Part shown: positions 51,087 to 60,525 of the stretch, piece by piece
How the letters are laid out: the number at the start of each line of letters is the position of its first letter
Numbering within the stretch: position 1 is the stretch's first letter
Source: Gemmatimonadaceae bacterium
GTDB taxonomy: Bacteria > Gemmatimonadota > Gemmatimonadetes > Gemmatimonadales > Gemmatimonadaceae
NCBI GenBank assembly: GCA_035606695.1
Contig: DATNEW010000015.1
Location: forward strand, 124,001-188,000
DNA length: 64,000 nucleotides
Direction of reading: 5' to 3'
The notes under the pieces: model-generated
Databases searched by the model: none
What the model saw: only the letters and a program-made list of their open reading frames with translations
Told to the model about the DNA's origin: nothing
Made by a program: the position numbers and the translations under genes

Positions 51087-54000
51087 ATGCGCCCCCGTCT
51101 CCTGCAGTCCGTCGCGCCGCGATTCGCCGCTGCGACGCTCATCAGTCTTTCGATACTCGCGACTCCGCTCGCCGCGCAACGCGGCGGCCGCGGCAACGAC
51201 TCCACCGGCGGACGCGGCGCAGGCCTGCCGCTCACGCCCACGCACCCCCTCAAGTTCACCACCGACGAGGGCACCTGGCTCTCGCTCGACCTCTCGCCCG
51301 ACGGACGCACAATCGTCTTCGAGATGCTCGGCGACCTCTACACGCTGCCCGTCACGGGCGGCAAAGCGACGCGCATTACGAGCGGCCAGGCGTACGACGC
51401 GATGCCGCACTATTCGCCCGACGGAAAATCGATCGTGTTCGTGAGCGATCGCTCGCAGTCGGACAATATCTGGATCGCCGAGGCGGATGGTTCGCATCCG
51501 CGCGCGCTCACGCGCGATGCGACGAATCAGCATTTCCAGTCGCCGACGTTCACGCCCGACGGCAAGTACGTCATCGCGTCGAAGGGCAACGACCTGTACA
51601 TGTATTACGCGAACGGCGGTCCGGAAAACGGCCTCCGTCTGACCGGTGACTCCGCGGCGGGCGGGCGTGGCGCCGCGGCCGGTGGTGGGCGCGGGGGCGG
51701 CGCGGCGCCGAACGTCTTCCTTGGTCCCGCGATCGGAAAGGACGGTCGCTACGTCTACACCGCCATGCGCAACAGCACCGGCGGCGGCTATAACCAGACG
51801 TCGCTCGGCTGGCAGATCGGTGTGCTCGATCGCGAGACGGGACATCTCTTCACGAAGACGAACGCCGTCGGCAGCGCGATGCGTCCCGAGCTCAGTCCGG
51901 ACGGCAAGTGGCTGGCCTACGGCACGCGCAACAACGCCGACGAGTCGTTGATCCTGCGCGACTTGTCGACCGGCGATGAGCATATGCTCATTCCAAAGAT
52001 TCAACGCGACGATCAGGAGTCCCGCGCCAATCGCGATCTCTTGCCCACCTACGCGTTCACGCCCGATTCGCGGTCGATCATCATCGCGCATCACGGCCAT
52101 TTCTGGAGCGCCGACGTCGCCACCAGCAAGGAGACGATGATCCCGTTCTCGGCGGACGTCGATCAAATGATCGCCGGGCCGACGCACGAATCGTTCACGT
52201 TCAACGATTCGTCGATGACCGTGCGGCAGATTCGCGACGTGAAGGCGTCACCCGACGGCAAGCGGCTGGCGTTCGTCGCGCTCGATCGCGTGTGGACAAT
52301 GGACCTTCCCGCGGGAACGCCCAAGCGCCTGGCGCCGAGCGAGAACGTTGGTGAGTTCCAGCCGGCGTGGTCGCCGGACGGGCAGTACATCGCGTATGTC
52401 ACGTGGAATGACATCGACGGCGGAACCGTCACGCGCATGCGCGCCGATGGCTCGGGCCGGCCGGAGAAGCTGAGCGCCAAACCGGCGTACTACGAGAAGC
52501 CGGCATTCTCGAATGACGGTCGGCGCATTGTCGTCGGTCGCGGTCCGCGCAACATGCGTGTCGATCTCGAGGAGCTCGAGCGTCCGCCGCAGGCGGCGGT
52601 CGGTGTGGAATTGGTGTGGCTGCCGTCGAACGGCGGAGCGGAGACGGTCATCTCACCGATCGCGAATTTTGGCCGGCCGCACTTCGTGCATGGTGATTCG
52701 ACGCGCGTCTACTTCGCCGAGGGCAGCGCGCTCGTCTCGATGCGATGGGACGGCACGGATCAGAAGACGATTCTGCGCGCCGGCGGCGGCGGTGGTGGAC
52801 GCGGCGGCGGCGGTGGTGGTGGCGAAATGATGATGTCGCCGGACGGCAGCAAGATTCTCGTGCAGGTGAACGATCAGGCCGGCCCGCGCGCCTACGTCGT
52901 GGAAGAGGTGCCGGAAATGCCCAACGGCGCCACGATCAACGTGACGAGTCCCGCGCAGTCCGAGGTACCGGTACGTCAGATCACGACGATCGGCGGCGAG
53001 TTTTCATCGTGGGGCAACGACAGCCGGCACATCTTTTACGGGCTGGGTCACTCCCTGTTCACGTACGATCTCGATGCGGCGGATCGCGCGGTGCACGACT
53101 CGATCACGGCGGTCGCGGCGCGCGCCGATTCGGCTGGTGCCGGCGGCGGTGGACGTGGCGCCGGCGGCGGTCGCGGTGGTGCGCCGGCGAAGCCGATCTA
53201 CGAGGCGTCGCGGCACGATGTGGTGATCACCGTGCCGAAGGATCGCCCCAGCGGTGTGGTAGCGCTGCGCGGGGCGCGGATCATCACGATGAAAGGCGAC
53301 GAGGTGATCGCGAAGGGCGACATCGTCGTGCGAGACAATCGTATTATCGCGGTGGGGCCGCAGGGCAAGGTGAACATTCCGTCGGGCGCGAAGACCATTG
53401 ACGTGACGGGCAAGACGATCCTGCCCGGCTACGTCGACGTGCACGCGCACATCTGGCCGGCGTTCAACGTGCACCGCTCGCAGCCGTTCGAGTATCTGAT
53501 CAACCTCGCGTACGGTGTCACGACGACGCGCGATCCGCAGACGTCGACGACCGACGTGCTGTCGTACTCCGACATGGTCGAGGCGGGCGAGTTCATCGGC
53601 CCGCGCATTCTCGCCACGGGACCGGGCGTCTTCCAGGCGACGAACATTCGCACGCTCGACGAGGCGCGCGACGTCCTGCGCAAGTATTCAGAATTCTACA
53701 ATACCGAAACTATCAAGCAGTACATGTCGGGCGACCGCCGCACGCGGCAGCTCATCATGATGGCGGCGCACGAACAGCATCTGCTGCCGACGCTCGAGGG
53801 CGGCCTCGACTTCAAGAAAAACATGACCGAGGCCATGGACGGCTACGCCGGCATCGAGCACACGCTGCCGATCGCGCCGCTGTACAAGGACGTGCTGACC
53901 ATGCTCGCCCAGTCCGGTACGACGTGGACGCCAACGCTGATCGTGCAGTACGGCGGCCCGTGGGCGGAGAACTACTGGTACGAGCATTCGGACGTCGTGG

Positions 54001-54503
54001 ATGATCCGAAGCTCAACCGCTTCACGCCGCGCGACGTGGTCGAGCGCAAGGCGCTGCGCCGCCCGGGCTGGTGGGCGCCGTCACAGTGGTCGTTCCAACT
54101 GTTCGCCGAGCAGGCCGCCAAGGTGATCGCGGCGGGTGGTCGCGTCGGCATGGGCAGCCACGGCCAGTTGCAGGGGCTTGGCGCGCAATGGGAGATCTGG
54201 AACATCGCGTCCGGCGGCATGCCTCGGCATGACGTCCTCAAGGTCGCGACGATCTACGGCGCCTACTCGATCGGCCACGAGAAGGACCTGGGCTCGCTCG
54301 AGGCCGGGAAGCTCGCGGACCTTCAGGTGCTGGACAAGAATCCGCTCGACGACATCAAGAACACGAACACCATTCGCTACGTGATGAAGAACGGGCGGAT
54401 GTACGACGCCAACACCATGAGCGAAGTGTGGCCGCGCCAGCGGCAAGTGGCGAAGCTCTGGTGGTGGCAGAACCAGTTGTCCGGGAACGGGCAGGATAAG
54501 TAG
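51087..54503 (+). CDS. Secreted TolB-like propeller fused to an amidohydrolase
   Basis: 1138 residues with a signal peptide (to about PLAAQRGG). Residues about 40-620 are PD40/TolB-type repeats (LSPDGRTIVFEMLGDLYTL, YSPDGKSIVFVSDR, AWSPDGQYIAYVTWND). Two Gly-rich loops interrupt them. From about 715 the amidohydrolase begins: LRGARIITMKGDEVIAKGDIVVRDNRIIAVG, TILPGYVDVHAHIW (metal-site His786 and His788), and ends LEAGKLADLQVLDKNPLDD. The domain order matches propeller-amidohydrolases common in Gemmatimonadota and other soil bacteria. It probably cleaves cyclic amides or peptides outside the cytosol. Confidence 0.9.
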   Translation: MRPRLLQSVAPRFAAATLISLSILATPLAAQRGGRGNDSTGGRGAGLPLTPTHPLKFTTDEGTWLSLDLSPDGRTIVFEMLGDLYTLPVTGGKATRITSGQAYDAMPHYSPDGKSIVFVSDRSQSDNIWIAEADGSHPRALTRDATNQHFQSPTFTPDGKYVIASKGNDLYMYYANGGPENGLRLTGDSAAGGRGAAAGGGRGGGAAPNVFLGPAIGKDGRYVYTAMRNSTGGGYNQTSLGWQIGVLDRETGHLFTKTNAVGSAMRPELSPDGKWLAYGTRNNADESLILRDLSTGDEHMLIPKIQRDDQESRANRDLLPTYAFTPDSRSIIIAHHGHFWSADVATSKETMIPFSADVDQMIAGPTHESFTFNDSSMTVRQIRDVKASPDGKRLAFVALDRVWTMDLPAGTPKRLAPSENVGEFQPAWSPDGQYIAYVTWNDIDGGTVTRMRADGSGRPEKLSAKPAYYEKPAFSNDGRRIVVGRGPRNMRVDLEELERPPQAAVGVELVWLPSNGGAETVISPIANFGRPHFVHGDSTRVYFAEGSALVSMRWDGTDQKTILRAGGGGGGRGGGGGGGEMMMSPDGSKILVQVNDQAGPRAYVVEEVPEMPNGATINVTSPAQSEVPVRQITTIGGEFSSWGNDSRHIFYGLGHSLFTYDLDAADRAVHDSITAVAARADSAGAGGGGRGAGGGRGGAPAKPIYEASRHDVVITVPKDRPSGVVALRGARIITMKGDEVIAKGDIVVRDNRIIAVGPQGKVNIPSGAKTIDVTGKTILPGYVDVHAHIWPAFNVHRSQPFEYLINLAYGVTTTRDPQTSTTDVLSYSDMVEAGEFIGPRILATGPGVFQATNIRTLDEARDVLRKYSEFYNTETIKQYMSGDRRTRQLIMMAAHEQHLLPTLEGGLDFKKNMTEAMDGYAGIEHTLPIAPLYKDVLTMLAQSGTTWTPTLIVQYGGPWAENYWYEHSDVVDDPKLNRFTPRDVVERKALRRPGWWAPSQWSFQLFAEQAAKVIAAGGRVGMGSHGQLQGLGAQWEIWNIASGGMPRHDVLKVATIYGAYSIGHEKDLGSLEAGKLADLQVLDKNPLDDIKNTNTIRYVMKNGRMYDANTMSEVWPRQRQVAKLWWWQNQLSGNGQDK

Positions 54504-54518
54504 CTGCCCGGATGACGA

Positions 54519-57218
54519 CTAGTCCCCGCGCAACACCACCGTCGGGTCGACCAGCATCGCCCGGCGCGCGGGGACGAGCGTCGCCAGCACCGTAACGAGC
54601 ACCGTGACTACCGCCGCGCCGGCGTAGATCGCGGTGCTCGTTGCGCTGACGCCGTAGAGCAGCGACGCCACCAGTCGGCTCGCCGCGAACGCACCGGCGA
54701 CACCGATGACGACGCCGAGCACCGCGATCGTGAGCCCTTCGTTCAGCACGAGTCGCACGACGTCGCGCGCCGTCGCCCCAAGCGCCATGCGGACGCCGAT
54801 CTCGCGCCGCCGGTCGCTGACGCTCAGCGCGATCACTCCGTACAATCCGACCATCGCGAGCACGAGCGCCGCCGCGGCAAAGAACGCGATCAGCGTCATG
54901 CTGAACCGCCGCTGCGCGAGCGATTCGTCGAACACCGCCTGCATCGGCCGCGCGCGCGAGACCGCCAGCGTTGGATCGAGTGCCTTCACTTCACGCTTGA
55001 ACGCCGGCAACAGCGCTGCCGGTTCGCCGCGCGTGCGAATGACGAAGTTGAGTCCCGGATACGACATCTGCTGTTCGGGGACATACGTCTGCGCGGCCGG
55101 CGGACTGTCGAGCGATCCCGACTGCACGTTCTCGACGACGCCGACGATGGTGCGCGCGTCCTGATTGCGCGAGAAATCGAAGAACGTTCGAAGCTGCTTG
55201 CCCATCGCCTGGCCGCCGAGGTAGCGTCGCGCATACTCACGGTTGACGACGACGACGTGCGGGGCGTTCGCGTCATCGGACGGATTGAACGTGCGGCCCT
55301 GGAGCAGCTTGATGCGCATCGCCTTGAAATAATCGCCTTCGACGACGTAGTACTCCGTCGGATGCGCCTTGCCGGGAATCGGCGGCGGCTCGCCCACGGT
55401 CGCCGTGCTGCCGGTTTCCGCCGCGTCTCCGAGTGGCAGCACGCTGATCGCGCCGGCGGCTTCGACGCCCGGCATCACCGCGACACGATTCTGCAGCTCG
55501 CGAAGAAATTGCGCCCAGTGCGGACCGTCGGCCACAGGATTGAACGCACCCGGCAGCGGCAACGTGACGTTACCGGAGAGCACGTGCGATGGATCGAAGC
55601 CGGGTTCAGTGTGTTGCAATCGCACGAAGCTCGTCGTGAGCAGCGCGGCACCGATCAGCAGCATCAGCGAAAGCGATACTTCGGCGACGACGAGCGTGCG
55701 GCGTCCCAATGCGTGTTGCTTTCCCGTTCCACTGCGCGAGCCGTCTTCCCGCAGCGTCGTTGCCAACGTTCCCGCACGTGTCTGCGTCGCCGCGGCCAGG
55801 CCGAAGATGCTGCCGGCGATGAGCGCGATGACCGTCACCGCCAACGCCACGCGCCAGTCGACGCCGACGTCGTCGGCGCGCGGCATGGAGCCGGGGATCA
55901 TCGCGAGCATCACGCGCGTGGCGTAGACGGAGAGCGCGAGCCCGATGAGCGAGCCTCCCGCCGCGAGCAGCACGTTCTCAGTGACGAGTTGTCGCGCGAT
56001 GCGGCCACGCCCCGCGCCGAGTGCCGCGCGCACAGCGAACTCCCGTTGGCGCCGCGCCGTCCGGCCGACGAGAAGATTGGTCACGTTCGCGCACGCGATG
56101 CAGAGCAGCAGGGCGACCGCGCCAAGCAGCAGGTAGAGCGGCCGGCGTACGTGTTCGCCGGCCTGCTGCTTGAGGTCCGAGATTTTGTAATGCAGATCCA
56201 GCTTCGGGGCGAACGCCTTGACCCACCGATTGATCTGCGCATCGAGTGCCGCGTACAGCCGCTGAGTCGGTACACCCGGATTCAGGCGCGCAACCGCGGC
56301 CATATTCTGCGTGCCGTAATTCTTTCGCTCCTTCTCGGTGAAGCCCATCGGCGTCCAGAGCGCGGAGTGCGAACCGAACTGCAAGCCGGCCGGCAACTCG
56401 GCGCCGCGTGGAAACGCGAAGCCTTTTGGCATGATGCCGACGACGGTGAATCGCTCACCGCTCAGGTCGATCGTTTTGCCGATCACGTTCTGGTCCGCGC
56501 CGAAGCTGCGCCGCCACAGCTCGTAGCTGAGAATGACAGTGTGCGCCGCCCCTTGCTCCGCGTCGGCATCGGTGAACCAGCGGCCCATCATCGGCCGCGT
56601 GCCGACGACCGCGAAGAACGACGGCGTCACTCGCGCGCCGGTGATCTGTTCCGGCTCGCCGCCGGACGTGATGCTGTAGCCCCACGCGCGGAACGCGGCG
56701 GTCTTCGCGAGCGGTTGCACTTCGCCCCCCGGATTCGCGATGTCGTTGTAAAATCCGGCTGACACCGGGAGCTCGTCGCCATACTGCTTCGACGTCATCC
56801 AGATCATCACGAGCCGCGAGGGATCGGGATAGGGCAGTGGACGAAGCAGCACACCGTTGACGACGGTAAATACGGCTGTCGCCGCGCCAATTCCGAGTGC
56901 GAGCGTCGCGAGCGTCGCCAGCGTGAAGCCGGCGTTCTTGCGCAGCGTGCGCAGGGCGAAGCGGAGGTCCATCGCGAGATCCTGAAGCCGGTCGCGCCGC
57001 CCACGCTCGCGCTGCATGGTCGCACGGCCGACGCGCAGCTCGGCGCCGATCGCGTTCATGTCGCCGAACGCGCGCGTCGCGGCACGGCGAGCGTCCTCAG
57101 GGGACATGCCTTGCTCGATGAATTCCTGCGTGCGCATATCGATGTGAAAGCGCAGCTCGTCGCCGACGTCTTGCCGGGAATCGCCGCGCAGCGCGGAGGC
57201 GCGAAGGACACGTCGCAT
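54519..57218 (-). CDS. ADOP-type (MacB/FtsX-like) permease
   Basis: 899 residues from ATG 57218 with AGGAGG 6 nt upstream; an in-frame extension to 57446 would overlap padR and is not used. Prefix domain GDELRFHIDMRTQEFIEQGMSPEDARRAATRAFGD, first helix FTLATLATLALGIGAATAVFTV, middle FtsX block LLLGAVALLLCIACANVTNLLVGRTARRQREFAVRAALG, C-terminal block MVGLYGVIALSVSDRRREIGVRMALG and end PARRAMLVDPTVVLRGD. It is downstream of PadR with an 8-bp gap. Function as for the other two copies: envelope export or stress, substrate unknown. Confidence 0.9.
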   Translation of the reverse strand: MRRVLRASALRGDSRQDVGDELRFHIDMRTQEFIEQGMSPEDARRAATRAFGDMNAIGAELRVGRATMQRERGRRDRLQDLAMDLRFALRTLRKNAGFTLATLATLALGIGAATAVFTVVNGVLLRPLPYPDPSRLVMIWMTSKQYGDELPVSAGFYNDIANPGGEVQPLAKTAAFRAWGYSITSGGEPEQITGARVTPSFFAVVGTRPMMGRWFTDADAEQGAAHTVILSYELWRRSFGADQNVIGKTIDLSGERFTVVGIMPKGFAFPRGAELPAGLQFGSHSALWTPMGFTEKERKNYGTQNMAAVARLNPGVPTQRLYAALDAQINRWVKAFAPKLDLHYKISDLKQQAGEHVRRPLYLLLGAVALLLCIACANVTNLLVGRTARRQREFAVRAALGAGRGRIARQLVTENVLLAAGGSLIGLALSVYATRVMLAMIPGSMPRADDVGVDWRVALAVTVIALIAGSIFGLAAATQTRAGTLATTLREDGSRSGTGKQHALGRRTLVVAEVSLSLMLLIGAALLTTSFVRLQHTEPGFDPSHVLSGNVTLPLPGAFNPVADGPHWAQFLRELQNRVAVMPGVEAAGAISVLPLGDAAETGSTATVGEPPPIPGKAHPTEYYVVEGDYFKAMRIKLLQGRTFNPSDDANAPHVVVVNREYARRYLGGQAMGKQLRTFFDFSRNQDARTIVGVVENVQSGSLDSPPAAQTYVPEQQMSYPGLNFVIRTRGEPAALLPAFKREVKALDPTLAVSRARPMQAVFDESLAQRRFSMTLIAFFAAAALVLAMVGLYGVIALSVSDRRREIGVRMALGATARDVVRLVLNEGLTIAVLGVVIGVAGAFAASRLVASLLYGVSATSTAIYAGAAVVTVLVTVLATLVPARRAMLVDPTVVLRGD

Positions 57219-57228
57219 GCGTCGCCTC

Positions 57229-57561
57229 CTATGCCGGCGCGCTGGTGAGCGCGTGACTGACGGCGGACGAGAACTGTGACCACCGCTTCGTCTCGGCGCG
57301 CAGATGCGCGCGGCCGTCGGTGGTGAGCGAGTAGTACTTCGCTTCACGACCGGTGTCGGTGACGCCCCATTCCTCGGCGAGCCATCCGCGCCGCTCCAGG
57401 CGATGCAGCGCGGGGTAGAGCGCGCCTTCCTGCACGACGACGCCATCGGACGTCGTTTCGCGAATCCAACGGCCGATCGCGTAGCCGTGGCGCGGTCCCC
57501 AGCTCACGGCTTTGAGGATCAGCAGGTCGAGTGTGCCGGTAAAAAGATCTGAGCCAGCCAT
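57229..57561 (-). CDS. PadR-family transcriptional regulator
   Basis: 110 residues: FTGTLDLLILKAVSWGPRHGYAIGRWIRE, VVQEGALYPALHRLERRGWLAEEWGVTDTGREAKYYSLTTDGRAHL and a C-terminal helix. This is the PadR fold with the EGALYPAL recognition helix. It forms an operon with the ADOP gene; a set of three half-sites lies just upstream and suggests autorepression. Confidence 0.93.
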   Translation of the reverse strand: MAGSDLFTGTLDLLILKAVSWGPRHGYAIGRWIRETTSDGVVVQEGALYPALHRLERRGWLAEEWGVTDTGREAKYYSLTTDGRAHLRAETKRWSQFSSAVSHALTSAPA

Positions 57562-57577
57562 GCGGGCCTCGGAGTGG

Positions 57578-57619
57578 ATACCTTGTTCACATAGGTATAC
57601 AATCCGGCCATACCTATGT
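57578..57619 (-). promoter_or_regulatory. PadR operator: three alternating ATACCT half-sites
   Basis: ACATAGGTAT (57589-57598) and ATACCTATGT (57610-57619) form a perfect dyad with an 11-bp gap. A third half-site, ATACCT (57578-57583), pairs with AGGTAT (57593-57598) across 9 bp. The array starts 17 bp upstream of the PadR start codon. It contains the ACAT/ATGT half-sites typical of PadR. Confidence 0.7.
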
Positions 57620-57647
57620 CAATAAGGGGTCGCGGCCGGCAGATCCG

Positions 57648-58331
57648 TCAGGCCGGGATCAGATCGCAGTACGCGAAGCGATTGTCGCGCAGGACCACCT
57701 CACCCACCGAGTATTGCACCGGTTGAGAGAAGATCGGGCCCGCGGCGACGAACGTGTGGAACTCGCCGCGCTCGCCGCACGGATCGACACTCGATGGCAA
57801 GTCGCGCAGCAGCTCAGCGTCGAATGCACGACCCGCGAAGCTGGCATCGAGCTGCGTCGTGTCGACGCACACGAGTCGCGCCTCAAATCCGGCGTCAATG
57901 AACTCGCGCGCGAGGGCGTCCGTCGGCCGGCCCCAGATCGGAAACAGGCACTCGAACCCGAGGGCGGCGATGCGCTCCTCGCGATAGGCGCGCACGTCGT
58001 GCAGGAACAAATCGCCGAACGCGACGCGTCGCACGCCGGGATACCGTACGCGCACGTCGTGCATCGTGCGCGCGACGGCCGCGTCATAGGCTTCGTTCGA
58101 TGATTGCGCCTCGAGCACGATCTCGTGCACCGGCAGCCCGAGCGCCCGCGACTGCTCGGCGAGCAGCGCCCGGCGCACCCCGTGGATGCTGATGCGATCG
58201 TACGCCGGCGTGACGGTCGTGAGCAGGGCAACGACTTCGACGTTGGGCTCAGCGCGCAGCGCCGCAAGCGTCAGCGAGCTGTCTTTACCGCCGCTCCAGC
58301 TCAGAACGACGGGTTCCTTAGCGGGATTCAT
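57648..58331 (-). CDS. Dph6-like (DUF71) ATP-pyrophosphatase
   Basis: 227 residues. The PP-loop SWSGGKDS (residues 11-18) is at the N-terminus, followed by ISIHGVRRALLAEQSRALGLPVHEIVLE. The family-typical VAFGDLFLHDVRAYREERIAALGFECLFPIWGR and the C-terminal GERGEFHTFV block also fit. Eukaryotic Dph6 amidates diphthine; bacterial relatives have no diphthamide and their substrate is unknown, though an ATP-driven amide ligation is likely. It is divergent from the TonB receptor, with about 60 bp between the starts. Confidence 0.88.
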   Translation of the reverse strand: MNPAKEPVVLSWSGGKDSSLTLAALRAEPNVEVVALLTTVTPAYDRISIHGVRRALLAEQSRALGLPVHEIVLEAQSSNEAYDAAVARTMHDVRVRYPGVRRVAFGDLFLHDVRAYREERIAALGFECLFPIWGRPTDALAREFIDAGFEARLVCVDTTQLDASFAGRAFDAELLRDLPSSVDPCGERGEFHTFVAAGPIFSQPVQYSVGEVVLRDNRFAYCDLIPA

Positions 58332-58393
58332 CCTCGAAACCTAGAGTGCCCGCGCGTACATTGAATTGGCTCACTCCTTTGGACTGCTCTCCC

Positions 58394-60493
58394 GTGCTTC
58401 CTTCCTCTCGCTTTCTGGCAGTCCTCGCGCTTGCTCCGCTGCTCGCGCGCACGCTTCGCGCGCAGGACACCACGGTGAAGCGCTTACCGCCCGTCGTGAC
58501 GGTGACGCGCGACGTCGGTCGGTCCCCGCTCGACTTGCCGTACGCCATCACGAGCTTGCGGCCCGACAGCATCAATCCCGGACAGACGCACACGTTCGTC
58601 GAACAGACGTTGTCATTTCTGCCCGGCGTCACGGTGGCTAATCGCACCAATCCGTCGCAGGACACGCGCATCTCGGTGCGAGGGTTCGGCGCGCGCTCGC
58701 AGTTCGGCGCGCGCAGCATTCGCATTCTGCGCGACGGCATGCCGCTCACCCTGCCCGACGGCCAAACGCCGATCGACTATCTCGATCTCGAGTCCGTGGG
58801 CCGCGTCGAAGTCATTCGCGGTCCGGCCTCGGCGCTCTACGGCAACGCGTCAGGCGGCGTCATCGATCTGCGTTCCGTCGATCCGCCGGATGTGCCGCTG
58901 TCCGTGCAGGCGCGCTCATGGGCGGGAAGCCAGAATCTCAAACGCTACGTTGGCCTGTTGGGTGGCACGGCGGGGCCGTTCGCCTACACGGGCAACATTG
59001 GCCGCACGCAGAACGACGGTTTTCGAGCGTATGCGCATCAGCGGTTGACGAACGCGTTCGCGCGCGTGACGTCGACGCTCGCGGGCACTGACTTCGCGCT
59101 GCTCGGCATGGGGCTCGACATGCCGGTCGCCGAGAATCCGGGAGCGCTCACGCTCGCGCAGGCGGATAGCGCGCCGGCCCAGGCCGATCTGCCGTCGGTG
59201 CAGAAGCGGGCGCGCAAAGCCGTGCATCAGGTGCAAATCGGACTGTCGGCGCGACACGACGTGGCGAACGGCGGCGAGTTGAGCGCGCAGGTCTACGGCG
59301 GCACGCGCTCGCTCTACAATCCGCTGACCTTCGCGGTCGTCGGCGTCGATCGGCATCAAAGCGGTGCCGCGGCGCGACTCACGCTGCCCTGGCACCTCGC
59401 GGATTTCGCCAATCGATTGAGCTTCGGCGCCGACGCGCAGTGGCTGAATGACGCGCGCAAGAACTGGACGAACTGCAACGGCGTCGCGAAGACGAGCGCA
59501 ACGTGTCCGGTCGTGAACATTGACAAGGGATCGCTCACGCTCGACCAACGCGAGCTCGTGTCGAGCGTCGGGCCGTACGTGCGCGATGAGTTCGACGTCG
59601 GTCGCGTGCGCGCGAGCGCGGGCTTGCGCGCCGACCAGGTGAAGTTCGAGGTGAAGGATCACTTCCTCGCCGACGGCCGCGATGACTCCGGCGAGCGCAC
59701 GCTGCACGCCGTCAGCCCGATGATCGGTGTTGCGTCGCGGCTGTCGCCGTTTCATTCGCTCTACGCCAACATAGGCTCGGCATTCGAAACGCCGACGACG
59801 ACCGAGCTTGGCAACCAGGCGGACGGCAGTGCCGGCCTCAATCGCGATCTCAAGCCGCAGTATTCGACGACGTACGAAGTTGGCGGCAAAGGCATCGTGT
59901 TGTCGCGCGTTCAGTATGATGTCGCCGTGTTCGACACGGAGGTGCGCGACGAGCTCATTCCGTTCGAGGTGCCCGGCGGCGCGGGACGCACGTACTATCG
60001 CAACGCCGGCCGCACGCGGCGCCAAGGTTTCGAGCTCGAAGGCGGGACAGACGTCGGGTCCGTGACGTTCACGACGTCGTACGCTTTCTCGAATTTCCGT
60101 TTTCGCGATTTCGTGAATGGCGCCGCACAGTTCGCGGGGAATCATATTCCGGGAATTCCCGAGCACCAGCTGCAGGCCGCGGCGACATATCATATCGGCC
60201 GCGGGTTCGTGGTCGCAGAGGGCATATCGAAGAGCCAGGTCTTCGTGAACGACGCGAACGCCGCGTCAGCGCCGTCGTTCGGCATTCTGAATCTGCGCGG
60301 CGGCGCGACCGCCGTATTCGGCCGGCCGTGGCTCTCGCCGGTGGTCGGCGTCCAGAATCTCTTCGACAAACACTACATCGGGTCTGTTGCGGTGAACGCC
60401 GCGGGAGCCACCGTTGCGGCGACGAAGTTCTACGAGCCGGCGCCCGGCCGGACGTGGTACGTCGGACTCAGCGCGGCGACGAGCGCCTGGTAG
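58394..60493 (+). CDS. TonB-dependent outer-membrane receptor
   Basis: A GTG at 58394 gives about 699 residues and a good signal peptide (LPSSRFLAVLALAPLLARTLRAQ); the upstream GTG at 58346 would add 16 residues. No clear ribosome site supports either. Plug domain: VVTVTRDVGRSPLDLPYAITSL, LPGVTVANRTNPSQDTRISVRGFGARSQFG, RVEVIRGPASALYGNASGGVIDLRS. The barrel follows and ends RTWYVGLSAATSAW, a normal terminal strand with a final aromatic. No SusD neighbour. The ligand is a siderophore, metal complex or other small molecule; not determined. Confidence 0.9.
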   Translation: MLPSSRFLAVLALAPLLARTLRAQDTTVKRLPPVVTVTRDVGRSPLDLPYAITSLRPDSINPGQTHTFVEQTLSFLPGVTVANRTNPSQDTRISVRGFGARSQFGARSIRILRDGMPLTLPDGQTPIDYLDLESVGRVEVIRGPASALYGNASGGVIDLRSVDPPDVPLSVQARSWAGSQNLKRYVGLLGGTAGPFAYTGNIGRTQNDGFRAYAHQRLTNAFARVTSTLAGTDFALLGMGLDMPVAENPGALTLAQADSAPAQADLPSVQKRARKAVHQVQIGLSARHDVANGGELSAQVYGGTRSLYNPLTFAVVGVDRHQSGAAARLTLPWHLADFANRLSFGADAQWLNDARKNWTNCNGVAKTSATCPVVNIDKGSLTLDQRELVSSVGPYVRDEFDVGRVRASAGLRADQVKFEVKDHFLADGRDDSGERTLHAVSPMIGVASRLSPFHSLYANIGSAFETPTTTELGNQADGSAGLNRDLKPQYSTTYEVGGKGIVLSRVQYDVAVFDTEVRDELIPFEVPGGAGRTYYRNAGRTRRQGFELEGGTDVGSVTFTTSYAFSNFRFRDFVNGAAQFAGNHIPGIPEHQLQAAATYHIGRGFVVAEGISKSQVFVNDANAASAPSFGILNLRGGATAVFGRPWLSPVVGVQNLFDKHYIGSVAVNAAGATVAATKFYEPAPGRTWYVGLSAATSAW

Positions 60494-60525
60494 CGGCGGA
60501 CCGGCGTTCCTTCCATTTTCGCTGC

